A DNA stretch of 64,000 nt from Natronomonas gomsonensis. GTDB lineage: Archaea > Halobacteriota > Halobacteria > Halobacteriales > Haloarculaceae. The notes below the pieces were generated by a model. It did no database searches. It worked only from the letters and a program-made list of their open reading frames with translations, and had not been told where the DNA came from. The stretch spans positions 1,178,001 through 1,242,000 of the forward strand of contig NZ_CP101323.1 in assembly GCF_024300825.1 (NCBI RefSeq), in the 5' to 3' direction. The translations under genes and the position numbers were made by a program. Positions 50,277 to 57,730 of the stretch are shown piece after piece. Each line of letters starts with the position of its first letter. The first letter of the stretch is position 1.

Positions 50277-51003
50277 CGCTCTCACCGCCGATTTCGGCGA
50301 GGTGTTCTTCGACCGTCTCGGTCGATACGGTCTCGAAGGACTCCGTCTCGGCGTCGATGGTCGCGATTTCGACCCCGTCGGCCGAGAGTTCGTCGTTCGT
50401 GGCGGCCAGCCCGCGCAACGCCAATCCGATACCCTCCTCGAGGTCGAGGTCCTCACTGTAGCCCTCTTCGAGGACGGACTGAATCGCCTCACGGTCGCCG
50501 CCGACGGCGGTCGCCTGCCACTCGTAGGGCGTCCCGCTGGGGTCGGTCTCGAACAGTCGCGGCTCGCCGTCGGAGATACCGCCGACCAGCAACGCGACAC
50601 CGAATGGGCGGGCGCCGCCAGTTTGGGTGTACTGCTGGATGTGGTCGGTGACCGACTTAGTCAGCGTCTCTATCGGTATGGCCTCGTCGTAGCGGAGGCG
50701 TTCGGTCTGTGCACGTCGCCGCGCGAAGTCGATGAGTTGCCGCGCGTCGGCGACGTGGCCGGCACTCGCGATGCCGACGTGGTCGTCCGCCTTGTGTAAC
50801 TTCTCGACTGACGACCGTTCCATCAGCGGCGAGCGAACGCGCCGGACGGCGCCCAAGACGACGCCGTCGGGGGTTCGGACGCCGACGCTCGCGGTGCCGC
50901 GGGAGACGGCCTCGCGAGCGTATTCGACCTGATAGAGGCGCCCGTCGGGAGAGAAGATGGTGATTCCCCGGTCGTACGCCTGCTGCTGTGAGTTTCCTTG
51001 CAT
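50269..51003 (-). CDS. psmA: 20S proteasome alpha subunit
   Basis: 244 residues starting MQGNSQQQAYDRGITIFSPDG, the alpha-ring signature (YDRGITIFSPDGRLYQVEYA) that forms the gate and binds PAN or other ATPases; VGVRTPDGVVLGAV and the long helices follow. The C-terminal tail is acidic (EEHLAEIGGESDE), as in haloarchaea. First gene of a psmA-psmB operon, driven by a TATA box about 50 bp upstream of the ATG. Confidence 0.96.
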   Translation of the reverse strand: MQGNSQQQAYDRGITIFSPDGRLYQVEYAREAVSRGTASVGVRTPDGVVLGAVRRVRSPLMERSSVEKLHKADDHVGIASAGHVADARQLIDFARRRAQTERLRYDEAIPIETLTKSVTDHIQQYTQTGGARPFGVALLVGGISDGEPRLFETDPSGTPYEWQATAVGGDREAIQSVLEEGYSEDLDLEEGIGLALRGLAATNDELSADGVEIATIDAETESFETVSTETVEEHLAEIGGESDE

Positions 51004-51050
51004 TGTGATAGAGGGCCACTGCGGCCTTCACCTCGGGTTATGGCACCGGG

Positions 51051-51059
51051 TATATATAC
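51051..51059 (-). promoter_or_regulatory. TATA box for psmA-psmB
   Basis: Minus-strand GTATATATA about 52 bp before the psmA ATG. Transcription would start near 51030, leaving a leader of roughly 25 nt, in contrast to most leaderless genes in this window. Confidence 0.65.
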
Positions 51060-51137
51060 GTACCTCATAAGAGGTCAGCCTTGCCCGGACTCGATTCGGC
51101 ACTTAGGAACCTTTCGGCCGCGACAGTCGTCGCGGAC

Positions 51138-51386
51138 TCAGTCTCGTCGTCGGAAGGTGAGGACGGTACGGACGCCGTCGGCACCGTCGGTCGTCTCGGT
51201 CGTGATGTTCGGCCCGAGAACGTCCTCCTCGTCGACGACGCCGTAAAGCACCTCACGAAGGGCGTCGGCCTCCGGTCGCTCCTCGAGGAGGGCAACCCTG
51301 ACCTGGCCGCGGTTGTCGCTCACGTCGGCGACCTCGTAGCCGCCGGTTTCGAACGCCTCCCGGAGCGCATCCAGTTGGTCGGACAT
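51138..51386 (-). CDS. Small alpha-beta protein of unknown function
   Basis: 82 residues from MSDQLDALREAFETGGYEV. Pattern helix-strand-helix-strand (LDALREAFETGG, VRVALLEERPEADALREVLYGVV, VRTVLTFRRRD) resembles a ferredoxin-like fold. The family is not recognised. It is located between the metallophosphoesterase gene and psmA on the same strand, with gaps of 50 bp and 134 bp; a link with either is not shown. Confidence 0.72.
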   Translation of the reverse strand: MSDQLDALREAFETGGYEVADVSDNRGQVRVALLEERPEADALREVLYGVVDEEDVLGPNITTETTDGADGVRTVLTFRRRD

Positions 51387-51438
51387 GCCACCCCCTTCGC
51401 CGTCGGTACACAAAAGCCTACAGGCCACACGGAACCGC

Positions 51439-52110
51439 TCAGCGACCCTCCGCCAACCGCTCGGCCGTTCGCTCGGGCAGTCCCACTCGCTCGGCGAACT
51501 CCTGTGCGCGCTCGACGGGATAGGCCACGCGACGCAACTCGACGGAGTCCGCATCGGTGTCGAGAATCGCATACGCCGCCCGCGGGTCGTTGTCCCGCGG
51601 TTGGCCGACGCTTCCCGGATTGACGACGAGACGACCGTCTACCGTCGCCTCGTGTTGGACGTGGGTGTGTCCGAGTACAATACCGTCGTAGTCGTCGAGA
51701 TACGGCCGCATCTCCGGGAATTGCCGCGGACGGACGTACGAACCGCGGCGCTCCTCGTCGGGGTGGCTGTGAACGAGGAGGTAGTCGCCGCCGGCGATGT
51801 CGACCCGAAACGGGAGTTCCGCCAGCCACGCCCGCTGGTCGTCGTCCAGTTCCGACCGAGCGTGCTCCAGTCCGGCGTGGGCCATCTCGTTGTGAACGTA
51901 TCGCTCGGGCGTCTCGACGTTCCGGTCGTGGTTTCCCTGAACAGTGACCGAAGCGACCGAACGGACGCGCTCGATACAGGCGGCCGGCCAGGCGTTGTAC
52001 CCGACCACATCGCCTACGCAGACCACCTCATCGACCGACGGCATGTCTTCGAGGACCGCCTCCAGTGCTGGGAGGTTCGCGTGGATGTCCGAGACGAGTC
52101 CGATTCGCAT
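51439..52110 (-). CDS. MJ0936/YfcE-type metallophosphoesterase
   Basis: 223 residues. The five calcineurin-like motifs are MRIGLVSDIHANLPA (D-x-H), CVGDVVGYNA (GD), VQGNHDRNVE (GNHD), LLVHSHPDE (H) and VLGHTHVQHE (GH-x-H), giving a two-metal site. It hydrolyses a phosphodiester or phosphomonoester, possibly cyclic nucleotides, in the cytoplasm. The start is the family-typical MRIGLVSD; upstream residues in the open frame are not coding. It ends 52 bp upstream of the small alpha-beta gene. Confidence 0.9.
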   Translation of the reverse strand: MRIGLVSDIHANLPALEAVLEDMPSVDEVVCVGDVVGYNAWPAACIERVRSVASVTVQGNHDRNVETPERYVHNEMAHAGLEHARSELDDDQRAWLAELPFRVDIAGGDYLLVHSHPDEERRGSYVRPRQFPEMRPYLDDYDGIVLGHTHVQHEATVDGRLVVNPGSVGQPRDNDPRAAYAILDTDADSVELRRVAYPVERAQEFAERVGLPERTAERLAEGR

Positions 52111-52218
52111 GGCTGGGCCTACGACCGCCGTGCCGACAATCCTTTTGGACCCTTCGGCGCCGACTTTTGAACTCCTCGCCGCCGACAACGGTTTGTGGCG
52201 TTCCCGCGTACTGTAGAT

Positions 52219-52575
52219 ATGACCAATATCACTGCAAAGCCAACGCGGCTGGACGACGGCGACGACCTCGACGCGTTCGTCGCCGAACACGACATCGCCC
52301 TCGTCGAGTTCTACACGAAGGGCTGTGCGAAGTGTGCGGCGATGGAACCCGTACTGGGGAACGTCGCCAAGGCGACCGACGTGGCCGTCGGGATGGCGAA
52401 TCCGGGCGACGACCTCGACCTCCTCGAGCGGTTCAACGTGCAGTCGGTTCCCACGCTCCTGTTGTTCCGGGACGGCGAGGTCGTCGCCCGAAAATCGAGC
52501 GGGTTCCAAGGGACGGAGGCCGTCGTCGGCTTCCTCGAATCGAACGCTCCCGGCGCCGTCGCGGGGCTGGAATAA
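52219..52575 (+). CDS. Thioredoxin-like protein with CAKC active site
   Basis: 118 residues. LVEFYTKGCAKCAAMEPVLG carries the redox pair C-A-K-C in place of the usual CGPC, and the cis-Pro is in VQSVPTLLLFRDG. The rest of the fold (VGMANPGDDLDLLERF, GTEAVVGFLE) is complete. It should reduce disulfides of unknown partners. Start is the ATG giving MTNITAKP; an in-frame upstream start is less likely. Divergent from the metallophosphoesterase. Confidence 0.9.
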   Translation: MTNITAKPTRLDDGDDLDAFVAEHDIALVEFYTKGCAKCAAMEPVLGNVAKATDVAVGMANPGDDLDLLERFNVQSVPTLLLFRDGEVVARKSSGFQGTEAVVGFLESNAPGAVAGLE

Positions 52576-52738
52576 GCGCCACCACCCACCTCGAATCTCG
52601 GCTCGCCGCCGTTTAAGAACGCCTCAAACAGTTCGTTTTCGCCGGCACGGTGCTGGTGGAGCGCCAGCAGCGAGACACCGAGGACATCGGCGTGTCGTCG
52701 ACCGTTCTATCCCCCGTGGCACCGCCCATATCCGGGAA

Positions 52739-52765
52739 CGGGCGTTGTCTGACACACAACGCCCG
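52739..52765. terminator. Hairpin between convergent genes
   Basis: A 10-bp perfect stem CGGGCGTTGT/ACAACGCCCG with a 7-base loop, 19 bp before the stop codon of the convergent membrane-HTH gene. It could mark a bidirectional terminator, though no T run follows directly. Confidence 0.45.
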
Positions 52766-52783
52766 CCGACCTCGGAGGCGGGG

Positions 52784-54040
52784 TCAGTCCTCGTCGTCCT
52801 CGAACGGCGACCCCGCGGCGTCGGGTTCGTGGCCGGCAAGCGAGACGATGTTCTCTCGGCCGACGCGGAGTTTCGAGATGGTTCCCTCCTCTTCCATATC
52901 CGAGAGCAACATCGACACCTTCGATTTCGACCACCCGGTCTCCTCGACGATGTTCACCTGTTTCATGCGCCCACCGTTGTCCTCCAGCAGCGAGACGACC
53001 CGCTCGTCGTCGGGGATGAGTTCCTCTTCGGTGACGGTGGTCTCCGATTCGGCGTCGTCAGCGCTCTCCTCGGCTGCCGCCCCCGCGGCGGCGGCACCCG
53101 CCGCTTGGCCAGCGTCGCCGGCGTCACCATCGTCGTCCGCCGTCGCCGCCGCCCCGGGGTTGTCGTTGGAGAAGGCTCCCGAGCGGTAGGCGACCGCTCC
53201 GACGACACCCAGGAAGACGACGAAGACGAGAATCCCCACGGGAAGTAGCCATCCGGGGTCGCCGTCGCCGGCCGGGTCCGTCGTCACCTCAGTCGGCGTC
53301 GCCGTCGTCGCCGCCGATTCGGGGACGAGTTCGAGACGTGGGCGGTTGTCGGTGAACGTCCGTTCACCTTCCCACGTCACGGAATCGCTTTCGGCGAGCG
53401 TCTCACCCGACTGGATGCCGTCATCGGGCTGGACGGACTGGAACGCCATGCCGTCGCCGCGCTGGAACACCACGGTCTGGTTGGGACCGATGTACAGTCC
53501 GCCTTCGAAAGTGTCGCCGACGACGACGGTGTCCCCCTCGACGGGGGCGAACCCGATCCACGTGAACGACATCTCGACGATGCCGAACTCGTCGCCGGCG
53601 GGTCCGAACTGTTCGACCTGCGCGTCACGCCGGAACCCCTCGGCGGACATCTGCCGGCCGGTGGCGTTCGTGCCCGCGTCGGTCAGCGACTCCGCTCTGC
53701 TCTGGAAGTTCCGGTAGAGGTCGGTCTCGTTCGTGTTGAAATCCTCGGCGAACGCCTCGAAATCCGTGCGCTGTTGGTCGGTTTCGAGGCGCTGTTCGTA
53801 GCGAAACTGCCACTCCGCCGACCCGTTTCCGTAGACGGTGATGCGGAACTCGGTGCGGTCGGCGTCGAACTCCTGTGTGGCCAGCGTCTCCATGACTGCC
53901 GGCGCCGCGAGTTGCTGTTGGGTGGACTGGTCCCCGTAGACGGAACCGCCCCCGCCGGCCGTCGCGGGTGCTGCGAGCGCACAGACAAGCAGACTCACGA
54001 CGAAGAGAGGGACGACCCACGTCCCGCGTGACCGTGCCAT
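52784..54040 (-). CDS. Membrane-anchored winged-helix regulator
   Basis: 418 residues. An N-terminal signal peptide or anchor (VVPLFVVSLLVCALAAPATA) precedes an extracytoplasmic beta-rich domain of about 240 residues with EFRITVYGNGSAEWQFRYEQ and PVEGDTVVVGDTFEGG. A membrane helix (LLPVGILVFVVFLGVVGAV) follows, then an Ala/Asp-rich linker and a C-terminal winged HTH (RVVSLLEDNGGRMKQVNIVEE, then KSKVSMLLSDMEEEG). A one-component sensor that could read an outside signal and act on DNA at the membrane. TATA box about 29 bp upstream of the ATG. Confidence 0.9.
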   Translation of the reverse strand: MARSRGTWVVPLFVVSLLVCALAAPATAGGGGSVYGDQSTQQQLAAPAVMETLATQEFDADRTEFRITVYGNGSAEWQFRYEQRLETDQQRTDFEAFAEDFNTNETDLYRNFQSRAESLTDAGTNATGRQMSAEGFRRDAQVEQFGPAGDEFGIVEMSFTWIGFAPVEGDTVVVGDTFEGGLYIGPNQTVVFQRGDGMAFQSVQPDDGIQSGETLAESDSVTWEGERTFTDNRPRLELVPESAATTATPTEVTTDPAGDGDPGWLLPVGILVFVVFLGVVGAVAYRSGAFSNDNPGAAATADDDGDAGDAGQAAGAAAAGAAAEESADDAESETTVTEEELIPDDERVVSLLEDNGGRMKQVNIVEETGWSKSKVSMLLSDMEEEGTISKLRVGRENIVSLAGHEPDAAGSPFEDDED

Positions 54041-54064
54041 CAGTATCGTCCACCACGCCGGCGG

Positions 54065-54074
54065 CTTATAAAAT
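54065..54074 (-). promoter_or_regulatory. TATA box for the membrane-anchored regulator
   Basis: Minus-strand ATTTTATAAG centred about 29 bp before the ATG at 54040. Confidence 0.65.
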
Positions 54075-54315
54075 CCCTCTGACTCGGGACACCCACGACC
54101 GAAAGTGCTGCCGAAGCAGACCGCATTCGCATTCGAGTGTTTCGACCGATATAGCGCTTTTGAGCGGCTGTATCTGACGGTTCAGTTTCGGCCACACCTC
54201 CGAAGTCGGCGACACGAGAGGGCGCCCGAAAGCCATCTTTGGGCGGGGGAACCTTCGCGGGTATCGGGCGCTGTCTCCCCGGTGTTTTTATCATCGCTGG
54301 GGCGAACATCGAACC

Positions 54316-54714
54316 ATGTCTTCCGAGCCCTCCACCTCGGCGGCGGTCGACAGCGAGCAGTCCCCGGGCAGTTCGAACACCTACATCAACGCCTTGATTG
54401 GCGCCCTCGTCAGCGTCGTCAGCGGCTTTTTCATCCCGTTCGTCTCGCCGGTCATCGGCGGCGGCGTGGCGGCGTATCTCGACGGCGGCGACACCGAACA
54501 CGGTGCCAAGGTCGGCGCGATATCTGGCGTCTTTGCCGCGGTACCGCTAATCTTCGTCGGGTTCTTCGTCATCGCGTTGCTCCTCGGTGCGCCGAACAGT
54601 CCAGCCGCACTCGGCATCTTCGGCTTCCTTATCATCGGCTTCGGACTCGCGCTTACGGTCGGGCTGAGCGCTCTCGGCGGTGTACTCGGTATCTACGCCA
54701 AAGACGAACTGTAG
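54316..54714 (+). CDS. Small DUF5518-like membrane protein
   Basis: 132 residues. After a polar N-terminus, four hydrophobic helices (NALIGALVSVVSGFFIPFV, GAISGVFAAVPLIFVGFFVI, LGIFGFLIIGFGLALTVGL and a last short one) with a conserved YLDGGDTEHGAKVGAISG loop typical of a haloarchaeal glycine-zipper family. Role unknown. Its own TATA box (GTTTTTATC near 54284-54292) lies about 28 bp before the ATG. The stop is 4 bp from that of the convergent folA gene. Confidence 0.82.
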   Translation: MSSEPSTSAAVDSEQSPGSSNTYINALIGALVSVVSGFFIPFVSPVIGGGVAAYLDGGDTEHGAKVGAISGVFAAVPLIFVGFFVIALLLGAPNSPAALGIFGFLIIGFGLALTVGLSALGGVLGIYAKDEL

Positions 54715-54718
54715 GCGG

Positions 54719-55216
54719 CTACGCCCGACGGTAGGTGACGAACGCCAACTCGCCGGCCGTCTCCCGGTCGACTTCGCGCCACTCCTCGCCGAACTCGGGA
54801 AACCGTGTGTCGCCGTCGGGCGACTCCGGGACCTCGGTCACGACCAGTTCCTCGGCGTCGTCGATGAACGCCTCGTAGACGGTCGCACCGCCGACGACGT
54901 ACACCCACTCTCGGTCGTCGTCCAGCGCTTCCTCGGCCGCTTCGAGCGCCTCGTCGGTGTCGCGGGCATGGACGGCGCCCTCCGGTAGCGACAGCGACTC
55001 CTGCCGCGAGAGGACGACGTTCGTCCGCCCCGGCAGCGGCCCACCGAGTTGCCGCTCGATTGACTCGTAGGTCCGCCGACCCATCACGACCGGATGGCCC
55101 ATCGTCGTCTCCTTGAAGTGGGCGAGGTCTGCGGGGTAGTGCCACGGCATCTCGCCGTCGGCACCGATGACGCCGTTTTCGGCGACGGCCGCGACCAGGG
55201 AGAGCCGAACCGTCAT
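54719..55216 (-). CDS. folA: Dihydrofolate reductase
   Basis: 165 residues opening MTVRLSLVAAVAENGVIGADG, with MPWHYPADLAHFKETT carrying the catalytic Asp, the VVMGRRTYESI NADPH-binding helix, the NVVLSRQESLSLP strand and VYVVGGATVYEAF motif. It reduces dihydrofolate to tetrahydrofolate. The ATG overlaps the thyA stop (ATGA), as expected for an enzyme that regenerates the folate consumed by thymidylate synthase. Haloarchaeal DHFRs are known as HdrA/HdrB. Confidence 0.95.
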   Translation of the reverse strand: MTVRLSLVAAVAENGVIGADGEMPWHYPADLAHFKETTMGHPVVMGRRTYESIERQLGGPLPGRTNVVLSRQESLSLPEGAVHARDTDEALEAAEEALDDDREWVYVVGGATVYEAFIDDAEELVVTEVPESPDGDTRFPEFGEEWREVDRETAGELAFVTYRRA

Positions 55217-56238
55217 TCGGCGACCGCGAACTCCAGCCCGTCCTCGGGGTCGTACTCGTGTAACTGGATGTCGTCGTAAGTGAGGTTCTCGAGGGGTTTG
55301 TCGGCGACCTCGATGCGTGGCCTCTCGCCCGGTTGCCGAGTGAGTTGCTGTAGCAGTCCGGGAACGTGGTCGTAGCCCTCGTCGTCGGGTTCGGCAGGGG
55401 CTTCCGATTCGAGCCACGCCCGGATGTCGCCGTACTCCGAGCGCTCCGAGACGCCGGCGAGTCGCTCCTGTAGCCGCCCGAGATTGTCCGCGTACCACTC
55501 GCCGCGCTGTCCCTCCCCGCAGTAGACGTGGGCGTCGACGATGGTGTGGCCGAACGAGCCGACCTCGAAGTCGGTTCGGTTGGCGACGGCGTGAGCCAAG
55601 AGCGAGTACGCCGCGAGGTTGAACGGAACGCCCAAGGCGATGTCCCCGGAGCGCTGGGTGAGGTGGACGTTCAGGCGGTCGCCCTGAACGTTGAACACGT
55701 AGGTGTAGTGACACGGCGGCAGCGTCGAGACGGCGGCGTTCGCCGGGTGCCAGGCGTTGATGACCAATCGCCGGGAGTGGGGGTTCTCTTCGAGCGTGTC
55801 GAGGACGTACTGGAGTTGGTCGAACACTCGTCGTTCGGTGCCGTCGGGGGCCGTTTCCGTGGTCGTCCAGCGGTGGCCGTCGTCGGGCCAACTCTCGCCG
55901 GGGAGTCGAGCCGCGTCGTCGGGAACCGGGAACCGCCGCCAAAAGCGACCATAGGCGGTGTCGAGGTGGCCGTCCTCGTCGGCCCACGCGTCCCAGATTT
56001 TCGTCTCCTCGCGGAGGTTTCGGATGTGTTCCTCCCCGGAGAGATACCACATGAGTTCGTGGATGAGCGAGTTCCAGCGGTAGCCGTCCATCTTCTTCGT
56101 CGTCAACAGGGGGAAGCCCTCGGCGAGGTCGACCTCGTAGTGGTGGCTGAACGAGGCGACGGTGTCGACGCCGGTCCGGTTGGGTTTGTACGTCCCCTCG
56201 GCGAGCACGTCCGAGACGAGGTCGAGATACTGGCGCAT
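55213..56238 (-). CDS. thyA: Thymidylate synthase
   Basis: 341 residues, longer than the 264 of E. coli because of insertions and extra acidic segments. The folate/dUMP site is visible: catalytic Cys in TLPPCHYTYVFNVQGDRLN, QRSGDIALGVPFNLAAYSLL, and HTIVDAHVYCG with the conserved His/Tyr. It methylates dUMP using methylene-tetrahydrofolate. First gene of a thyA-folA operon with a four-base overlap. Start MRQYLDLVSDVLAEG is the family start. Confidence 0.96.
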   Translation of the reverse strand: MRQYLDLVSDVLAEGTYKPNRTGVDTVASFSHHYEVDLAEGFPLLTTKKMDGYRWNSLIHELMWYLSGEEHIRNLREETKIWDAWADEDGHLDTAYGRFWRRFPVPDDAARLPGESWPDDGHRWTTTETAPDGTERRVFDQLQYVLDTLEENPHSRRLVINAWHPANAAVSTLPPCHYTYVFNVQGDRLNVHLTQRSGDIALGVPFNLAAYSLLAHAVANRTDFEVGSFGHTIVDAHVYCGEGQRGEWYADNLGRLQERLAGVSERSEYGDIRAWLESEAPAEPDDEGYDHVPGLLQQLTRQPGERPRIEVADKPLENLTYDDIQLHEYDPEDGLEFAVAE

Positions 56239-56320
56239 TTACTACCAGTTCGTGGTGCACCGAGGGGGTAAAACCGTTCGGTCCGAACCGCTTTTCTCCC
56301 GGGCGAGCGAGGTCGGAGTC

Positions 56321-56530
56321 ATGCCCTCCCCGGAACCGCAGGACCGTATCCAAGCCGGACCCGCCATCGTCGCCGTCGTCGCCGCGGTCGCACTGCTGTA
56401 CAGCCTCCTCATCGCCCAACAGCTTCTGTTTGGGGCCGTCGTCGTCGGTCTCGTCTTCGTCGTCTATCTCCTCTGGCGACTCGTCCGCGCCACCGAGCGA
56501 ATCGCGGCCGCAGTCGACCCCGACGAGTAA
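56321..56530 (+). CDS. Small two-helix membrane protein
   Basis: 69 residues, MPSPEPQDRIQAGPAIVAVV with a hydrophobic stretch to about residue 50 that forms two helices (AIVAVVAAVALLYSLLIA and LLFGAVVVGLVFVVYLLW), then a charged tail. Typical of small haloarchaeal membrane proteins of unknown role. The stop is 4 bp from the stop of the convergent membrane-protein gene, and the start lies about 80 bp from thyA. Confidence 0.7.
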   Translation: MPSPEPQDRIQAGPAIVAVVAAVALLYSLLIAQQLLFGAVVVGLVFVVYLLWRLVRATERIAAAVDPDE

Positions 56531-56534
56531 CGCC

Positions 56535-57215
56535 TCACCGCTCGGCGAACATCCGGAGTGCAATCTGGAGGACGTGAACGAACACACCGGTAAAGGCGAC
56601 GTAGATGCCGAGTGCGTGAATCAGCGCCGAGTTGGGGTCGTAGTTCGCCTTGACGTGCCAGATTTCGTAGCCGAGTCGCAACGCGAACCCGAGGAAGACG
56701 AACAGGAAGCCGACAGCGAGAACGACGGGGACGAACGACCCGACCAACACGAGGACGGCGCCGACGATGAACGCCCCGAACGACCACGTGCTCCAGTGGT
56801 CGAACTCGGCGTCACGGAGGTACACGTAGGCGGCGATGGCGACGGTCATCGCGACGGTGACGCCGAGCGTGACGGCCAACAGCGTCCCGCGAAGGTCCGC
56901 CGGCGCTCGGCCGAGGACGCCGCCGCCGAACAGGCTGTATGCGACCTGCAACAGCGCGGTACCGAACGCCGCCAGCGCCATCGAACCCGACCGGAGTCCG
57001 CGTTCGGCCGCGATGTTGCCGCCGGTCAAGGCGGCGCCGTAGACGACGAAACCCAGTATCGGAACCGAAAACAGCAGGTCGTTGACCGCCGACAGCGGCG
57101 TCGCAGCGACGACGTACATCAGGGCGACGTTGACGGCAACGAGCGCCGCCGCGGGCACCGCGACACTGCGGAACCGTGGGTAGGCGGTTCGACCCGGTGT
57201 CGAGTAGGTTTCCAT
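56535..57215 (-). CDS. Bax-inhibitor-1-like membrane protein
   Basis: 226 residues with seven helices. GGNIAAERGLRSGSMALAAF and RLGYEIWHVKANYDPNSALI resemble, in position, the loops and the C-terminal helix of BI-1/YccA-family channel-like proteins, and the protein ends in a polar ALRMFAER. A pH-dependent Ca2+ leak is known for some family members; nothing here proves it. A TATA box lies about 27 bp before the ATG, opposite that of the cupin gene. Confidence 0.72.
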   Translation of the reverse strand: METYSTPGRTAYPRFRSVAVPAAALVAVNVALMYVVAATPLSAVNDLLFSVPILGFVVYGAALTGGNIAAERGLRSGSMALAAFGTALLQVAYSLFGGGVLGRAPADLRGTLLAVTLGVTVAMTVAIAAYVYLRDAEFDHWSTWSFGAFIVGAVLVLVGSFVPVVLAVGFLFVFLGFALRLGYEIWHVKANYDPNSALIHALGIYVAFTGVFVHVLQIALRMFAER

Positions 57216-57238
57216 ACCCGGTCTGCTATCCGTGGTCG

Positions 57239-57270
57239 AATATACGCTTTGGCCCACGTCGTTTAATATC
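57239..57270. promoter_or_regulatory. Divergent TATA boxes of the membrane protein and cupin genes
   Basis: AATATAC at 57239-57245 (read GTATATT on the minus strand) lies about 27 bp before the ATG at 57215, and GTTTAATATC at 57261-57270 lies about 25 bp before the ATG at 57291. Both predict leaderless divergent transcripts from a 75-bp spacer. Confidence 0.65.
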
Positions 57271-57290
57271 GGAGCGAACGAGGAGATGGT

Positions 57291-57647
57291 ATGGACTACG
57301 AGACGGCGAGCACCGACGACATCGACAGCGTCGTTCCGGAGGAGTACGGCGGGATGTGGTTCTTCCGTGAGCCGCTTGACTGTGAGAACCTCGGCGTGAC
57401 GCTGCTGGAGCTCGAACCCGAGGCGAAAGGGAAACCCCACGACCACGCGGGCGACGGCCAAGAGGAGGTGTATCTCGTCGTCGACGGCGAACTGACGGTC
57501 CAGTTGGGCGGTAGCGAGGACGAACCAGCCGAAACTGAGGCGACGCTTTCGTCGGGGGAGGCGATTCGCGTCGGCGCCGAAACGCGGCGGCAACTGCACA
57601 ACCACGGCGACGAACGGCTCCGTGTCGTCGTCGCCGGCGCGCCCTAA
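57291..57647 (+). CDS. Cupin-domain protein
   Basis: 118 residues with a single conserved beta-barrel. The metal-site motif is in GKPHDHAGDGQEEVYLVVDG (H-x-H...E) and the second His is in ETRRQLHNHGDERLRVV, so an Fe, Mn or Zn centre is expected. Cupins range from isomerases to dioxygenases and sensors; substrate unknown. Own leaderless promoter. It is followed by an 83-bp gap and the UbiB-type gene. Confidence 0.9.
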   Translation: MDYETASTDDIDSVVPEEYGGMWFFREPLDCENLGVTLLELEPEAKGKPHDHAGDGQEEVYLVVDGELTVQLGGSEDEPAETEATLSSGEAIRVGAETRRQLHNHGDERLRVVVAGAP

Positions 57648-57730
57648 TCGGCGTCGGGTACGTATTTCACGCGGGCCATTCAAGCGGGGCGTATGTCAGG
57701 GCACTCCATCGATGCCCGGTCGGTGGCGAA

